NCBI GenBank assembly: GCA_031180725.1
Contig: JAPSLO010000001.1
Span: 682,001-746,000 of the forward strand
Source of the DNA: Roseomonas sp.
GTDB lineage: Bacteria; Pseudomonadota; Alphaproteobacteria; Acetobacterales; Acetobacteraceae
Direction: 5' to 3'
DNA: 64,000 nt
Shown: positions 33,853 to 45,228 of the stretch, in pieces
Numbering within the stretch: position 1 is the stretch's first letter
Layout of the letters: every line of letters begins with the position of its first letter
The notes under the pieces: generated by a model
Seen by the model: only the letters and a program-made list of their open reading frames with translations
The model's database searches: none
What the model was told of the DNA's origin: nothing
Program-made: the position numbers and the translations under genes

Positions 33853-34491
33853 ATGACCAAGGTGTTGGTGCTCTACTACTCGTCCTACGGCCATATCGAA
33901 GCCATGGCGAAGGCCGTCGCCGAGGGCGCTGCCGGCGTCACCGGCACCGAGGTCGCCATCCGCCGCGTGCCCGAGCTGGTGCCTGAGGATGTCGCCAGGT
34001 CCAGCCACTACAAGCTGGACCAGCCCGCCCCCATCGCGAAGCCCCAGGAACTGGCGGAGTACGACGCCATCATCGTCGGCGTCGGCACGCGCTATGGGCG
34101 CATGGCGTCGCAGATGGCGAATTTCTGGGATCAGACCGGCGGGCTCTGGGTGAAGGGGGCGCTGGTGGGCAAGGTAGGATCGGCCTTCACCTCCACCGGT
34201 ACGCAGCATGGCGGGCAGGAGACGACACTCTTCTCCATCATCACCAACCTGCTGCACCACGGCCTGATCGTCGTCGGCCTGCCCTATTCCGAGCAGCGCC
34301 AGACCACGATGACGGAAATCACCGGCGGCTCGCCCTATGGCGCGTCGACCATCACCGGCGGCGACGGCAAGCGCCAGCCCAGCGAGAACGAGTTGGCCAT
34401 GGCGCGCACCCAGGGCCGGATCGTGGCGGAGACGACGGCGGCGCTGAAGCTCGGCCGCGCTGCGGCGAAATCCGCCAGCGGGCCGGTGTGA
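33853..34491 (+). CDS. wrbA: NAD(P)H:quinone oxidoreductase WrbA
   Basis: This 212-residue flavodoxin-like protein reduces quinones by two electrons using FMN. The FMN phosphate loop is [10 protein letters not shown] (10-19), and [22 protein letters not shown] and [13 protein letters not shown] are family-specific. Length is typical. AAGGAG lies upstream of the ATG. It is likely co-transcribed with the preceding hydrolase. Confidence 0.95.
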   Translation: MTKVLVLYYSSYGHIEAMAKAVAEGAAGVTGTEVAIRRVPELVPEDVARSSHYKLDQPAPIAKPQELAEYDAIIVGVGTRYGRMASQMANFWDQTGGLWVKGALVGKVGSAFTSTGTQHGGQETTLFSIITNLLHHGLIVVGLPYSEQRQTTMTEITGGSPYGASTITGGDGKRQPSENELAMARTQGRIVAETTAALKLGRAAAKSASGPV

Positions 34492-34521
34492 TGCTTGCTT
34501 CATGACGTGCTGACGCAGGTC

Positions 34522-34558
34522 GTCCTCAGGCGTCGGCACGGCTTCGGCCGGCTTGGCC
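34522..34558 (-). repeat. Intergenic repeat, divergent copy D
   Basis: Read on the minus strand this gives GCCAAGCCGGCCGAAGCCG, then GCCGACGCCTGAGGAC, matching the layout of copies A-C (CAAG, GC dyad, CGCCTGAGG). It lies between the converging wrbA and kinase genes, so here it cannot serve as a ribosome site for a known gene. The match is weaker than for the other copies. Confidence 0.35.
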
Positions 34559-34564
34559 GGCCGC

Positions 34565-35413
34565 TCAGACCGCGTGGCGCATCGCCGCTTCCGCTGTCAG
34601 CCACAAGCCCGGCGGCTGGCCGTCCTCGATCGCCCAGCAAGCCGCGATGACCGCGCCGACATAGCCCCAGGCCAGCACCCGCCGCTGGTCAAGCCCGGTG
34701 ACCTCGGCGATGATCGCTGCCCGCCGCAGGGCGCGCGAGAGCAGCACGGGGTCGGCGGGGTTGCGCAGCAGGCAGGCGGCTTCCGCCGCAGGCTCGCCGA
34801 GCAGCCCCTTGGGATCCACGGCGATCCACGTCTCTCGGTCCTGCAGGATATTGGCGTGGTGCAGGTCGCCATGCAGCAGGCAGGCAGGCGGCGCGTCCTC
34901 GGCCAGGCTGCGCAGCAGCGCCTCGGCGCGATCCAGCATCGGATCCGGCAGCCGGCCGCGGCCTCTCGCCAAGGCCCGGCCCCAACCCGCCGCTTCGGCG
35001 AAGAGCTCGCCGGCGGGGGGCGCCGTGGGTAGGGCGCCGATCAGCCCCGCGGCGATGCGGGTCGCGGCGTCGTCGTCCCGCAGGGCGATGTCGAGCAGCC
35101 GCGTGCCCGGCACGGCGCGGCCCAGCAGCAGCGTGCCGGCCTGTGGATCGGCGCGGTGCAGCGCCACCACGCCGCGTCCCGCCAGCGCCCGCAATGCCGA
35201 GATCTCCGCCCCCAGCCCCTGCCCCGGCGGGGCGAGCTTCAGCGCCAGCTCGCGCCCGGTCCGGTCGCGCACCGCCAGCAGGCGCGAGGTCGGGCCTTCC
35301 GTGAGCACATGCAGGATCTCGAGGCCCCAGCTTGCCGCCACCTGAGCCTGGCGCACAGCCAACCCGGCCCGCCAGGTGGCGAGTTTCTCAGCCCGACCCG
35401 GCCCGCCGCTCAC
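34565..35413 (-). CDS. APH(6)/hydroxyurea-type kinase family protein
   Basis: This 282-residue protein resembles the aminoglycoside/hydroxyurea phosphotransferase family: LAVRDRTGRELALKLAPPG near the N-terminal lobe, the catalytic LLHGDLHHANIL, and the metal-binding AVDPKGLLGEPAAE. Chromosomal members are common in soil alphaproteobacteria and often do not confer resistance, so a physiological substrate is possible. The GTG at 35413 overlaps the stop of the upstream small gene as GTGA, which fixes the start; the longer frame to 35776 is rejected. Confidence 0.85.
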   Translation of the reverse strand: MSGGPGRAEKLATWRAGLAVRQAQVAASWGLEILHVLTEGPTSRLLAVRDRTGRELALKLAPPGQGLGAEISALRALAGRGVVALHRADPQAGTLLLGRAVPGTRLLDIALRDDDAATRIAAGLIGALPTAPPAGELFAEAAGWGRALARGRGRLPDPMLDRAEALLRSLAEDAPPACLLHGDLHHANILQDRETWIAVDPKGLLGEPAAEAACLLRNPADPVLLSRALRRAAIIAEVTGLDQRRVLAWGYVGAVIAACWAIEDGQPPGLWLTAEAAMRHAV

Positions 35414-35700
35414 CGGCGCAGGCGCCGGGCGATCGGCGACGGCGGGTTGATGCGCTCCAGTGTCAACAGGCCGAATCGCAGCCGCAGGGATTGCAGCCGG
35501 CCCAGTGTGCCTTTCGGCGGTTGGGGCAGGGGCGCCAGGCTGGCGCGCTCGACATCGCTCAGCAGGGTCAGGCGCGCGGCGCGGCATTGCTGCAGGCGCC
35601 ACCATGCCAAGCACTTCGCCTCGCCTTCGGCCGCGTGGCGCCAAGCCAGCAGGGCCTCCACCTCGGCGCGCTGCGCGCGGATGCTGGCGAGCGTGTCCAT
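35410..35700 (-). CDS. Small hypothetical protein upstream of the kinase
   Basis: This 96-residue, Arg- and Leu-rich, mainly helical protein (MDTLASIRAQRAEVEALLAW and onward) was not recognised. GGGAAGG lies just before a double ATG (35703 and 35700), and the second gives better spacing. Its stop overlaps the kinase start as GTGA, so it is probably translated and coupled to that gene. hemB lies 100 nt upstream on the same strand. Confidence 0.6.
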   Translation of the reverse strand: MDTLASIRAQRAEVEALLAWRHAAEGEAKCLAWWRLQQCRAARLTLLSDVERASLAPLPQPPKGTLGRLQSLRLRFGLLTLERINPPSPIARRLRR

Positions 35701-35800
35701 CATCCCTTCCCGGACCGACCATGCGGTGCCGCGGCTGGGCCCGCATGCCCGCCCATCTTCGCGAATCCGGCGGCATTTTGGTAGGGGCTTGCGGGGCGTG

Positions 35801-38100
<2,300 letters not shown>

Positions 38101-38262
38101 GACCTTCCTCCGATTTCTGGCTGGCGCGCGTGCATGGCACAGGGGCGGGCGGGATTGGAAGGGCCGCCCCGCTGCGCGGCGCATCCCTGCCTGATGGCGC
38201 GGCCAGCGTAGAACGATCACCCCCGCCGGCCGGTCCGTGCAGCAGAACCTGCCCCTGCGAAG

Positions 38263-39111
38263 TCAGCCTGTGGTGGCCAGCTCCCGGGCGAGATCCGGCC
38301 AGGACGCGGCGAAGGCCGCCGCCTGCGGGGCGAGGGCGGTGCGGATGGCGGGCAGGGCAGGGGCGATGCGCGCCTTCTCCGCCCGGCTCGCCATCACGGG
38401 TTCGGCTGCTTCGGGGAAATACCCGGCCTCGAAGCGCACACCGAGGAAGCCGCAGATGCGCCGCAGCACCGCCAGCGGCTCGCGCCGAATGCGGCCCATG
38501 GTTTCGATGTGCAAGGCACCTTCCGGCAGCAGGGCCTGCCAGCGGCCGAGCCAGGTGGCGTAGTCGGATTGCGCCGCATAGACCGACCCCCAGCGCGGCC
38601 CTTCCAGCATGCGCAGGATGGTCGCCGCTTCCGGCTCCGGCCCCGCATGCATGGCCATGTGCGACAGTGCCCGCTCGGCAGGTTCGCGCAGCAGCGCGAT
38701 CACCTTCAGCCCGGGGTTCAGCGTCAGGGCGTGGCGGATGCCCGCCTCCGGCAAGGGCGCATACTGGGGCGAGATGTCGCCGGCCAGTTGCCCCCGCTTC
38801 CGGAAGGACCAGATGGCCCGGTACCAGTCGTCGTCGAAGGGCGGCTGCGCCATGCGTTCCAGACAGGCGCGCAGGCGCTGGCGACCGCGGCTCTCCGGCC
38901 CCGGCCCCATCCGCTCCAGCCGCGCCGCAACCTGCTGCTGGCGGTGGGCGGTGTCACTCTCCTGGTGGGGGCCCGGGATGTGGACCACGTTGAAGTAGCG
39001 CAGCTCCTTCAACGGAGAGAGCCAGATGCGCGGATGCAGGCCGAGATTGGACTGGAGCCAGGTGGTGCCGGCCTTCATCGCGCCGACGCAGAGGAAATCC
39101 GGGGATCCCAT
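38263..39111 (-). CDS. Sulfotransferase family protein
   Basis: This 282-residue protein has the PAPS-binding 5' phosphosulfate loop VGAMKAGTTWLQ (9-20, with K13) and the 3' phosphate motif in LLREPAERALSHMAMH. These define PAPS-dependent sulfotransferases; the acceptor, perhaps a surface glycan or lipid, is unknown. It is divergent from the secreted hydrolase gene with a 65-base shared gap and lies upstream of metY on the same strand, with no other sulfation gene nearby. Confidence 0.85.
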   Translation of the reverse strand: MGSPDFLCVGAMKAGTTWLQSNLGLHPRIWLSPLKELRYFNVVHIPGPHQESDTAHRQQQVAARLERMGPGPESRGRQRLRACLERMAQPPFDDDWYRAIWSFRKRGQLAGDISPQYAPLPEAGIRHALTLNPGLKVIALLREPAERALSHMAMHAGPEPEAATILRMLEGPRWGSVYAAQSDYATWLGRWQALLPEGALHIETMGRIRREPLAVLRRICGFLGVRFEAGYFPEAAEPVMASRAEKARIAPALPAIRTALAPQAAAFAASWPDLARELATTG

Positions 39112-39176
39112 GGCACGCCGCCATCGGGCCGCCGGAGACCTTGGTCAAGAGGTGCCGCTGTGCAAGTCTTTCCGGC

Positions 39177-39977
39177 ATGCGCACATTGCTGATCCTGGCG
39201 GCCCTGCTGGCCGCCATCTCCGCCCGGGCGGAGGAAGTGCTGATCCCTGGCCCCGACGGTGTCGGCCTTCGGGGCGTCCTGTTCCCGGCAGAGCCAGGCC
39301 AGCCGCCGCGCCGCCCGGTGCTGGCGCTGCATGGCTGCGGCGGGCTTTCCCCGCCCGGCGCGCCGCTGCGCCTGCCCGTGCGCGAAAGGGAATGGGCGCA
39401 GCTTTTGGCGGCCCAGGGGCGGACGGTCCTGGTGCTGGACAGTTTCGGCAGCCGCGGGCTGGGCCCGTCCTGTGGCATCCGTGGCCATGGCGCGCCGGTG
39501 GCGCTGCGTCGGCATGACGCGCTGGCCGCGGCGGCCTGGCTGGCGGAGCGGGCCGGCGGCCCGCCCGGTGGGGTGCTGCTGTTGGGCTGGTCCCAGGGCG
39601 GCAGCACCACCCTCGCCACGATCGGCGACCTGCCGCCGGGCCTCGTGCGCGCGGCGGTCGTCTTCTATCCCGGCTGCGGGCCGCGGACCTTCCGCCAGCA
39701 GCCCTCGCCCCAGGTGCCGGTGCTGATGCTGCTGGGGGAGGCCGACGACTGGACCCCCGCCCGCTTCTGCAAGGAGCTGGCTGCCCGCCATCCAGACCGG
39801 GTGGAGATGCATGCCTTTCCTGGTGCCCATCACGGCTTCGACCGCGCCACACCGCCCCAGCTCACCAATCTGCCCAGCGGGCAGGTGGTGACCCAGGGTG
39901 GAGAGCCGGCGGCGCGAGCGGCGGTGCTGCGGCTGGTGCCTGAGTTCCTCGCCCGGCATGACGGAGTTGCACGCTAG
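39177..39977 (+). CDS. Secreted dienelactone-hydrolase-like protein
   Basis: The 266-residue protein begins with a clear signal peptide (MRTLLILAALLAAISARA before EEVLIPG). It has the alpha/beta fold with Ser139 in GWSQGG, an acid in GEADDWTP (D190 or D191) and His in GAHHGFD (218-219). The extra cysteines suit a periplasmic protein. The substrate is unknown. ATG 39177 is preferred because it gives the signal peptide. rpiB follows 51 nt after the stop. Confidence 0.85.
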   Translation: MRTLLILAALLAAISARAEEVLIPGPDGVGLRGVLFPAEPGQPPRRPVLALHGCGGLSPPGAPLRLPVREREWAQLLAAQGRTVLVLDSFGSRGLGPSCGIRGHGAPVALRRHDALAAAAWLAERAGGPPGGVLLLGWSQGGSTTLATIGDLPPGLVRAAVVFYPGCGPRTFRQQPSPQVPVLMLLGEADDWTPARFCKELAARHPDRVEMHAFPGAHHGFDRATPPQLTNLPSGQVVTQGGEPAARAAVLRLVPEFLARHDGVAR

Positions 39978-40028
39978 CATTGGTGTCCGGCGTTCCGCCC
40001 GACCACAGGGCATGGTAACCCATGCGCC

Positions 40029-40490
40029 ATGACGCCCCAGAACACCCCGGTCGCGCTCGGCTCGGACCATGCCGGCACCACGATGAAGGCCATGCTGCGC
40101 GAAGCGCTGGAGAATGCCGGCCATCCCGTGCTCGACATGGGCACGCAGGGCACGGAAAGCGTGGACTATCCCGACTTCGCCAACGCCGTCGCCGCGGCGG
40201 TGACAGAGGGAAAAGCACGCTTCGGCGTGCTGGTCTGCGGCACCGGCATCGGCATCTCCATCGCCGCCAACCGCCATGCCGGCATCCGCTGTGCCCTTGT
40301 GCATGACGTGACCGGCGCGCGCCTGGCACGGGAGCACAACGACGCCAACGTGTTGGCGCTGGGCGCCCGGGTGATCGGGCCGGAAGTGGCGCTGGATGCG
40401 TTGCGCGCCTTCCTGGCCACCGAATTCGCCGGCGGCCGGCATGAGCGCCGCGTGAAGAAGCTCACCCCTGAATGGAGCCCGCGTTCATGA
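40029..40490 (+). CDS. rpiB: Ribose-5-phosphate isomerase B
   Basis: This 153-residue RpiB/LacAB-family protein interconverts ribose 5-phosphate and ribulose 5-phosphate. Features are GSDHAG at 11-16, [13 protein letters not shown], and the phosphate loop with the catalytic Cys in [13 protein letters not shown]. It begins the rpiB-glyA-nrdR-rib operon, and its stop overlaps glyA as ATGA. No strong ribosome site was seen. Confidence 0.94.
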   Translation: MTPQNTPVALGSDHAGTTMKAMLREALENAGHPVLDMGTQGTESVDYPDFANAVAAAVTEGKARFGVLVCGTGIGISIAANRHAGIRCALVHDVTGARLAREHNDANVLALGARVIGPEVALDALRAFLATEFAGGRHERRVKKLTPEWSPRS

Positions 40491-41788
40491 ACGAGACGAG
40501 CCCCGCCATGACGCCGGCCCGCTTCTTCCATGCCCCGCTGGCCGAGGCCGACCCCGAGCTGGCCGAGGCCATCGGGCTGGAGCTGGGCCGGCAGCAGGAC
40601 GGCATCGAGCTGATCGCGAGCGAGAACATCGTCTCCCGCGCTGTGCTGGAGGCGCAGGGCAGCGTACTGACCAACAAGTATGCGGAAGGCTATCCCGGCC
40701 GCCGCTACTACGGCGGCTGCGAATTCGTGGACATCGCCGAGCAGCTGGCCATTTCGCGCGCCACGAAGCTGTTCGGCTGCGCCTTTGCCAATGTGCAGCC
40801 GCATTCCGGCGCGCAGGCCAACCAGGCGGTGTTCCTGGCGCTGCTGCAGCCGGGCGACACCTTCATGGGGCTCGATCTGGCGGCGGGCGGCCACCTGACG
40901 CATGGCGCCACGGCCAACCTGTCCGGCAAGTGGTTCAAGCCGGTGCCCTATACGGTGCGGCGCGAGGACCAGTTGATCGACATGGCCGAGGTCCGGCGCA
41001 TCGCGCTGGAGGCCAAGCCGAAGCTGATCGTCGCCGGGGGCAGCGCCTATGCCCGCCAATGGGATTTCGCCGGATTCCGCGCCATCGCGGATGAGGTCGG
41101 CGCGTATTTCATGGTGGACATGGCGCATTTCGCCGGGCTGGTGGCCGGCGGGGCGCATCCCTCGCCGATCCCGCATGCGCATGTGGTGACCACCACCACC
41201 CACAAGACGCTGCGCGGACCGCGCGGCGGACTGATCCTGACCAATGACGAGGCGCTGGCGAAGAAGATCAACAGCGCCGTCTTCCCCGGCCTGCAGGGCG
41301 GGCCGCTGATGCATGTGATCGCCGCCAAGGCCGTTGCCTTCGGCGAAGCGCTGAAGCCCGAATTCCGAGCCTATGCGACGCAGGTGGTGGCGAATGCGAA
41401 GGCCTTGGGCGAGGGGCTGCGGGCGCAGGGCCTGGATCTCGTCACCGGCGGCACGGACAATCACCTGGTGCTGGTGGATCTGCGGCCGAAGAAGCTGACG
41501 GGCAAGCTGGCCGAGGGCGGTCTGAACCGCGCCCATCTGACCTGCAACAAGAACGCCATCCCCTTCGACCCCGAGAAGCCGATGGTGACCAGCGGCATCC
41601 GCCTGGGTTCCCCGGCCGCCACCACGCGCGGCTTCGGAGAGGCGGAGTTCCGCCAGGTGGCGGCGCTGATCGGCGAGGTGCTGGATGGCCTGGCCGCCGC
41701 CAATGCACCGGACGGCAATACGGCGGTGGAGGAGAGCGTGAAGGCGCGGGTGCTGGAGCTCTGCCGGCGCTTTCCAATCTACCAGTAA
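40487..41788 (+). CDS. glyA: Serine hydroxymethyltransferase
   Basis: This 433-residue PLP enzyme converts serine and tetrahydrofolate to glycine and methylene-tetrahydrofolate. The PLP lysine is about K240 in [23 protein letters not shown] and [14 protein letters not shown] are classic. The ATG at 40487 overlaps the rpiB stop and has GGAG 9 nt upstream, so it is preferred to ATG 40472. The adjoining rpiB and rib genes link pentose phosphate, one-carbon and flavin supply. Confidence 0.96.
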   Translation: MNETSPAMTPARFFHAPLAEADPELAEAIGLELGRQQDGIELIASENIVSRAVLEAQGSVLTNKYAEGYPGRRYYGGCEFVDIAEQLAISRATKLFGCAFANVQPHSGAQANQAVFLALLQPGDTFMGLDLAAGGHLTHGATANLSGKWFKPVPYTVRREDQLIDMAEVRRIALEAKPKLIVAGGSAYARQWDFAGFRAIADEVGAYFMVDMAHFAGLVAGGAHPSPIPHAHVVTTTTHKTLRGPRGGLILTNDEALAKKINSAVFPGLQGGPLMHVIAAKAVAFGEALKPEFRAYATQVVANAKALGEGLRAQGLDLVTGGTDNHLVLVDLRPKKLTGKLAEGGLNRAHLTCNKNAIPFDPEKPMVTSGIRLGSPAATTRGFGEAEFRQVAALIGEVLDGLAAANAPDGNTAVEESVKARVLELCRRFPIYQ

Positions 41789-41818
41789 TCCGCCCCGATG
41801 GCGCCGGCCGTGCAGGAC

Positions 41819-41950
41819 AGGAACTGCGCATCGGGGATCCGGCCGCAACGCGGCCGGCGCCGCCCACAAGACAGCGTCGCTGGGCACGCCCGCTGCGCGG
41901 CGAAAGCCAAGGCCGCGGATGCGGCCGCCCGGCGTCTGAGGGCCTAGGAC
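41819..41950 (+). repeat. Intergenic repeat, copy C, ending in the nrdR ribosome site
   Basis: It starts AGGAACTGCGCAT, like the left end of copy A, contains a GGCCGC-AAC-GCGGCC hairpin, and ends with the core at 41906-41943 (GCCAAG, dyad GGCCGC-GGAT-GCGGCC, then CGTCTGAGGGC). The final TGAGGG lies 8-9 nt before the nrdR ATG at 41951 and is its only Shine-Dalgarno candidate. Confidence 0.6.
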
Positions 41951-42403
41951 ATGCGCTGTCCCTTTTGCGGCAACGAAGACACCCAGGTGAAGGACAGCCG
42001 GCCCGCGGATGACGGCGCCTCGATCCGCCGGCGCCGCTCCTGCCCGGGATGCGGCAACCGCTTCACCACCTTTGAACGCGTCCAGCTGCGCGACCTGACC
42101 GTCATCAAGACCGACGGCCGGCGCGTGCCCTTCGACCGCGACAAGCTGGCGCGGTCCATCCGCGTGGCGCTGCGCAAGCGGCCCTTCGACGAGGAGCGGA
42201 TCGAGCGGATCGTCAACGGCATCCAGCGCCGACTGGAAGTGGAGGCGGATTCGGAAGTCACCAGCCGCCGCATCGGCGATATCGTGCTGGAGACGCTGCG
42301 CGACGTGGACCAGGTGGCTTATGTGCGCTTCGCCTCGGTCTACCGGAACTTCAGCGAAGCCAAGGATTTTCAGGCCTTCCTCGGCAAGATGGACGCGTCC
42401 TGA
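41951..42403 (+). CDS. nrdR: Transcriptional repressor NrdR
   Basis: NrdR represses ribonucleotide reductase genes in response to ATP/dATP. The 150-residue protein has the zinc ribbon with C3, C6, C31 and C34 ([10 protein letters not shown] and [10 protein letters not shown]) followed by the ATP-cone domain (about 46-140, starting [18 protein letters not shown]). Length is typical. ribD follows after 7 nt. Confidence 0.97.
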   Translation: MRCPFCGNEDTQVKDSRPADDGASIRRRRSCPGCGNRFTTFERVQLRDLTVIKTDGRRVPFDRDKLARSIRVALRKRPFDEERIERIVNGIQRRLEVEADSEVTSRRIGDIVLETLRDVDQVAYVRFASVYRNFSEAKDFQAFLGKMDAS

Positions 42404-42410
42404 GGTCGCC

Positions 42411-43505
42411 ATGGAGGAGGAGCTGCGCCATATGCGCGCTGCCCTGTCCCTGGCGGCGCGCGGGCTTGGCAATACATGGCCGAACCCGGCCGTGGGCTGC
42501 GTCATCGTGCGCGACGGTCTGGTGGTTGGCCGTGGCTGGACGCAGCCCGGCGGCCGCCCGCATGCCGAGACAGAGGCGCTGAAGGCGGCCGGCGAAGCGG
42601 CACGGGGCGCGACCGCTTATGTCACGCTGGAACCCTGCTGCCATTGGGGCCGCACGCCACCCTGCACCGATGCGCTGGTGGCGGCGGGTGTGGCGCGCGT
42701 GGTGATCGCGCTGCGCGATCCTGACCCGCGCGTGGACGGCGCGGGCATCGCCCGGCTGCGCGCCGCCGGCATCGCGGTGGAAGTCGGGCCGTGCGAGGCC
42801 GAGGCCGCCGCGCTGAACCTGGGCTTCATCAAGCGGCAGCGGCAGGGGCTGCCGATGGTGACGCTGAAACTGGCCACCAGCCTGGATGGCCGCATCGCCA
42901 CCGCGACAAAGGAAAGCAGGTGGATCACCGGGCCGGAGGCGCGCCGCGCCGCCCATGCGCTGCGCGCACGGCACGATGCCATTCTGGTCGGCAGCGGCAC
43001 GGTGCTGGATGACGACCCGGATCTGACCTGCCGTCTGCCGGGCGGCGTGCCGGTGCCGGCGCCGCGGGTGGTGGCCGATGCCAGGCTGCGCGTGCCGCCT
43101 ACCGCGCGGCTGGTGCGCACGGCGCGGCAGGTGCCGACGATCCTGGCCACCGTGCCGGGCCATCCCGAAGCCGCGCTCGCCCCCTTCCGCGAAGCGGGCG
43201 TGGAGATCCTGGAGCTTCCGCCGGAGGGGGCGGGGCTGGCGATGCGCGCCGTCCTGATGGCGCTCGCCGCGCGGGGCATCACCCGGGTCCTGGCGGAGGG
43301 TGGTTCCGGCATCGCCGCCGCCCTGTTGCGGGATGGGCTGGCGGACCGGCTGGCCTGGTTTCATGCGCCGATGGCCATTGGCGGCGACGGAATCCCCGCG
43401 GCTTACGCCCTCCCATTGCCTGCGCTGGCCGCAGCGCCCAAGTTCCGCCGGGTATCGGTTCGGTCTGTCGGGCCGGATCTGCTGACGGAATACGAGAAGG
43501 CCTGA
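42411..43505 (+). CDS. ribD: Bifunctional riboflavin deaminase/reductase
   Basis: The 364-residue enzyme carries out the second and third steps of riboflavin synthesis. The N-terminal deaminase has the zinc site H51-A-E53 with C76 and C85 (PCCHWGRTPPC). The C-terminal reductase (about 140-364) has MVTLKLATSLDGRIAT and ARHDAILVGSGTVLDDDP. The start at 42411 gives the family N terminus. ribE starts 2 nt after the stop. Confidence 0.95.
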   Translation: MEEELRHMRAALSLAARGLGNTWPNPAVGCVIVRDGLVVGRGWTQPGGRPHAETEALKAAGEAARGATAYVTLEPCCHWGRTPPCTDALVAAGVARVVIALRDPDPRVDGAGIARLRAAGIAVEVGPCEAEAAALNLGFIKRQRQGLPMVTLKLATSLDGRIATATKESRWITGPEARRAAHALRARHDAILVGSGTVLDDDPDLTCRLPGGVPVPAPRVVADARLRVPPTARLVRTARQVPTILATVPGHPEAALAPFREAGVEILELPPEGAGLAMRAVLMALAARGITRVLAEGGSGIAAALLRDGLADRLAWFHAPMAIGGDGIPAAYALPLPALAAAPKFRRVSVRSVGPDLLTEYEKA

Positions 43506-43507
43506 GG

Positions 43508-44110
43508 ATGTTCACCGGGATCGTCACGGCACTGGGCGAGGTGACCGCCATCGCCCCGATCGGCGATGGGCGCGACATGCGGTTGACGCTGGCGACCCCG
43601 GCGGGCTGGCTGGCCGGCGCGGAGATCGGCGCCTCCATCTGCTGCTCAGGCTGCTGCCTGACGGTGGTCGCCATGACGGAAACCTCCTTCGCCGTGGAGG
43701 TCTCGGCCGAAACGCTGTCGAAGACGACGCTGGGCACTTGGCAGGTCGGGCGGCGGATCAATCTGGAACGCTCGCTGAAGCTTGGCGATGAACTGGGCGG
43801 GCATATCGTCTCGGGCCATGTGGACGGATTCGGGCGGGTGATCTCCGCCACGCCGGAGAACGGCTCTACCCGCTGGACCTTCGCCATGCCGGCGGCGCTT
43901 GCGCCCTTCGTGGCCGCCAAGGGGAGCATCGCAGTGGATGGCGTCTCGCTGACCGTCAACGAGGTCACGCGCGACAGCTTCGGGGTCAACCTGATCCCGC
44001 ACACCACGGAGGTCACCTCGCTGGGCCGCCTGCGGCCGGGCGACCCGGTGAACCTGGAGATCGACATGCTGGCCCGCTACGTGGCCCGCCAGAGGGAATT
44101 CGCGGCATGA
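43508..44110 (+). CDS. ribE: Riboflavin synthase alpha chain
   Basis: The 200-residue protein dismutates 6,7-dimethyl-8-ribityllumazine to riboflavin. It shows the internal duplication typical of the family: MFTGIVTALGEVTAI opens the first barrel, and GGHIVSGHVDGFGRV marks the second. The stop overlaps ribBA as ATGA. It is called ribC or ribE depending on the naming tradition. Confidence 0.94.
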   Translation: MFTGIVTALGEVTAIAPIGDGRDMRLTLATPAGWLAGAEIGASICCSGCCLTVVAMTETSFAVEVSAETLSKTTLGTWQVGRRINLERSLKLGDELGGHIVSGHVDGFGRVISATPENGSTRWTFAMPAALAPFVAAKGSIAVDGVSLTVNEVTRDSFGVNLIPHTTEVTSLGRLRPGDPVNLEIDMLARYVARQREFAA

Positions 44111-45225
44111 ATGTCCAGGTCACCCGGACCAGCTTCCATGACTTCCTCGCCCCCGCCGAGGAACTGCTGGAGGAAGCCCGCCGCGGCCGCATGTTCATCC
44201 TGGTGGATGACGAGGATCGAGAGAACGAGGGCGATCTGGTCATTCCCGCCCAGTTCGCGACGCCGGATGCCATCAACTTCATGGCCCGCCATGCGCGCGG
44301 CCTGATCTGCCTGGCGATGACGCGCAGCCGGGTGGAACAGCTCGGCCTGCCATTGATGGCGCAGTCCAACGGCACGCGCCACCAGACCGCCTTCACCGTA
44401 TCTATCGAGGCGCGGGACGGCGTGACAACGGGCATCTCGGCGGCCGACCGGGCGCGCACTATTGCGGTCGCGATCAATCCGGAACTGGGGCGGGAGCATA
44501 TCGTCACCCCTGGCCATGTCTTCCCGCTGGTGGCACGCGATGGCGGCGTGCTGGTGCGGGCGGGGCATACCGAGGCGGCCGTGGATTTCGCTAGGCTGGC
44601 CGGGCTGAACCCGGCCGGCGTGATCTGCGAGATCATGAACGACGATGGCACCATGGCCCGCATGCCGGACCTGGTGGCCTTTGCGCAGCGCCACAACCTG
44701 AAGCTCGGCACCATTGCCGACCTCATCGCCTATCGCCGCCGCACCGAACGGCTGGTGCGGCGGGTGGAGGAAGGCGTGGTGGAGGGTATCGGCGGAAGCT
44801 GGCGGGCCATCGTCTATGCCTCCTCGCTGGATGGCGGGGAGCATATGGCGCTGGTGAAGGGCGACCTTTCCCGCCCGGAACCCGCGCTGGTGCGCGTGCA
44901 TGCCGCGAGCCTGCTGAACGATCTGGTGCTGGGCCGCGCGGAAGGCGAGCTGCATGCCGCGATGGAAGCCATCGCCGCGGCCGGGCGCGGCGCGGTGGTG
45001 CTGCTGCGCGACTGGCGGCCGGATGGGCTCTCGACCTCGCTCCGCGCGAAGCGGGAGCGGCAGAAGAACGCGCCGGAGCTGCGTGACTACGGCATTGGCG
45101 CGCAGATCCTGGCGGATCTGGGCTTGCGCGACATCATCCGCCTCTCCGATAACCCGCGCCCCGTGGTGGGACTGGAAGGCTACGGCCTGACGGTGGTCGA
45201 GACGCGGCCGATCCCGAAGGAATAG
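44107..45225 (+). CDS. ribBA: RibBA-type protein: DHBP synthase with degenerate GTP cyclohydrolase II domain
   Basis: This 372-residue protein has an intact RibB domain (about 1-205) with DDEDRENEGDL (35-45) and the HTEAAVDFARLAGL region, making 3,4-dihydroxy-2-butanone 4-phosphate. The C-terminal RibA-like domain (about 210-372) lacks the zinc cysteines: where active enzymes have RVHSEC...GSLRCDCG, this one reads RVHAASLLNDLVLGRAEGEL. GTP cyclohydrolase II activity is therefore unlikely and a separate ribA is expected elsewhere. Such degenerate fusions are common in alphaproteobacteria. Confidence 0.9.
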   Translation: MNVQVTRTSFHDFLAPAEELLEEARRGRMFILVDDEDRENEGDLVIPAQFATPDAINFMARHARGLICLAMTRSRVEQLGLPLMAQSNGTRHQTAFTVSIEARDGVTTGISAADRARTIAVAINPELGREHIVTPGHVFPLVARDGGVLVRAGHTEAAVDFARLAGLNPAGVICEIMNDDGTMARMPDLVAFAQRHNLKLGTIADLIAYRRRTERLVRRVEEGVVEGIGGSWRAIVYASSLDGGEHMALVKGDLSRPEPALVRVHAASLLNDLVLGRAEGELHAAMEAIAAAGRGAVVLLRDWRPDGLSTSLRAKRERQKNAPELRDYGIGAQILADLGLRDIIRLSDNPRPVVGLEGYGLTVVETRPIPKE

Positions 45226-45228
45226 ACG

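Noticed and set aside
32917-34539. 540-residue minus-strand frame
   Set aside because: It is antisense to the intact hydrolase and wrbA genes, which have clear catalytic motifs; its Gly/Arg/His-rich translation looks like a GC-rich shadow.
34565-35413. Reading the APH(6)-like protein as an antibiotic-resistance gene
   Set aside because: Chromosomal members of this family often have unrelated substrates, and no mobile context is present.
38101-38262. Possible SAM riboswitch before metY
   Set aside because: No SAM-I or SAM-II core sequence was recognisable in the 160-base leader.
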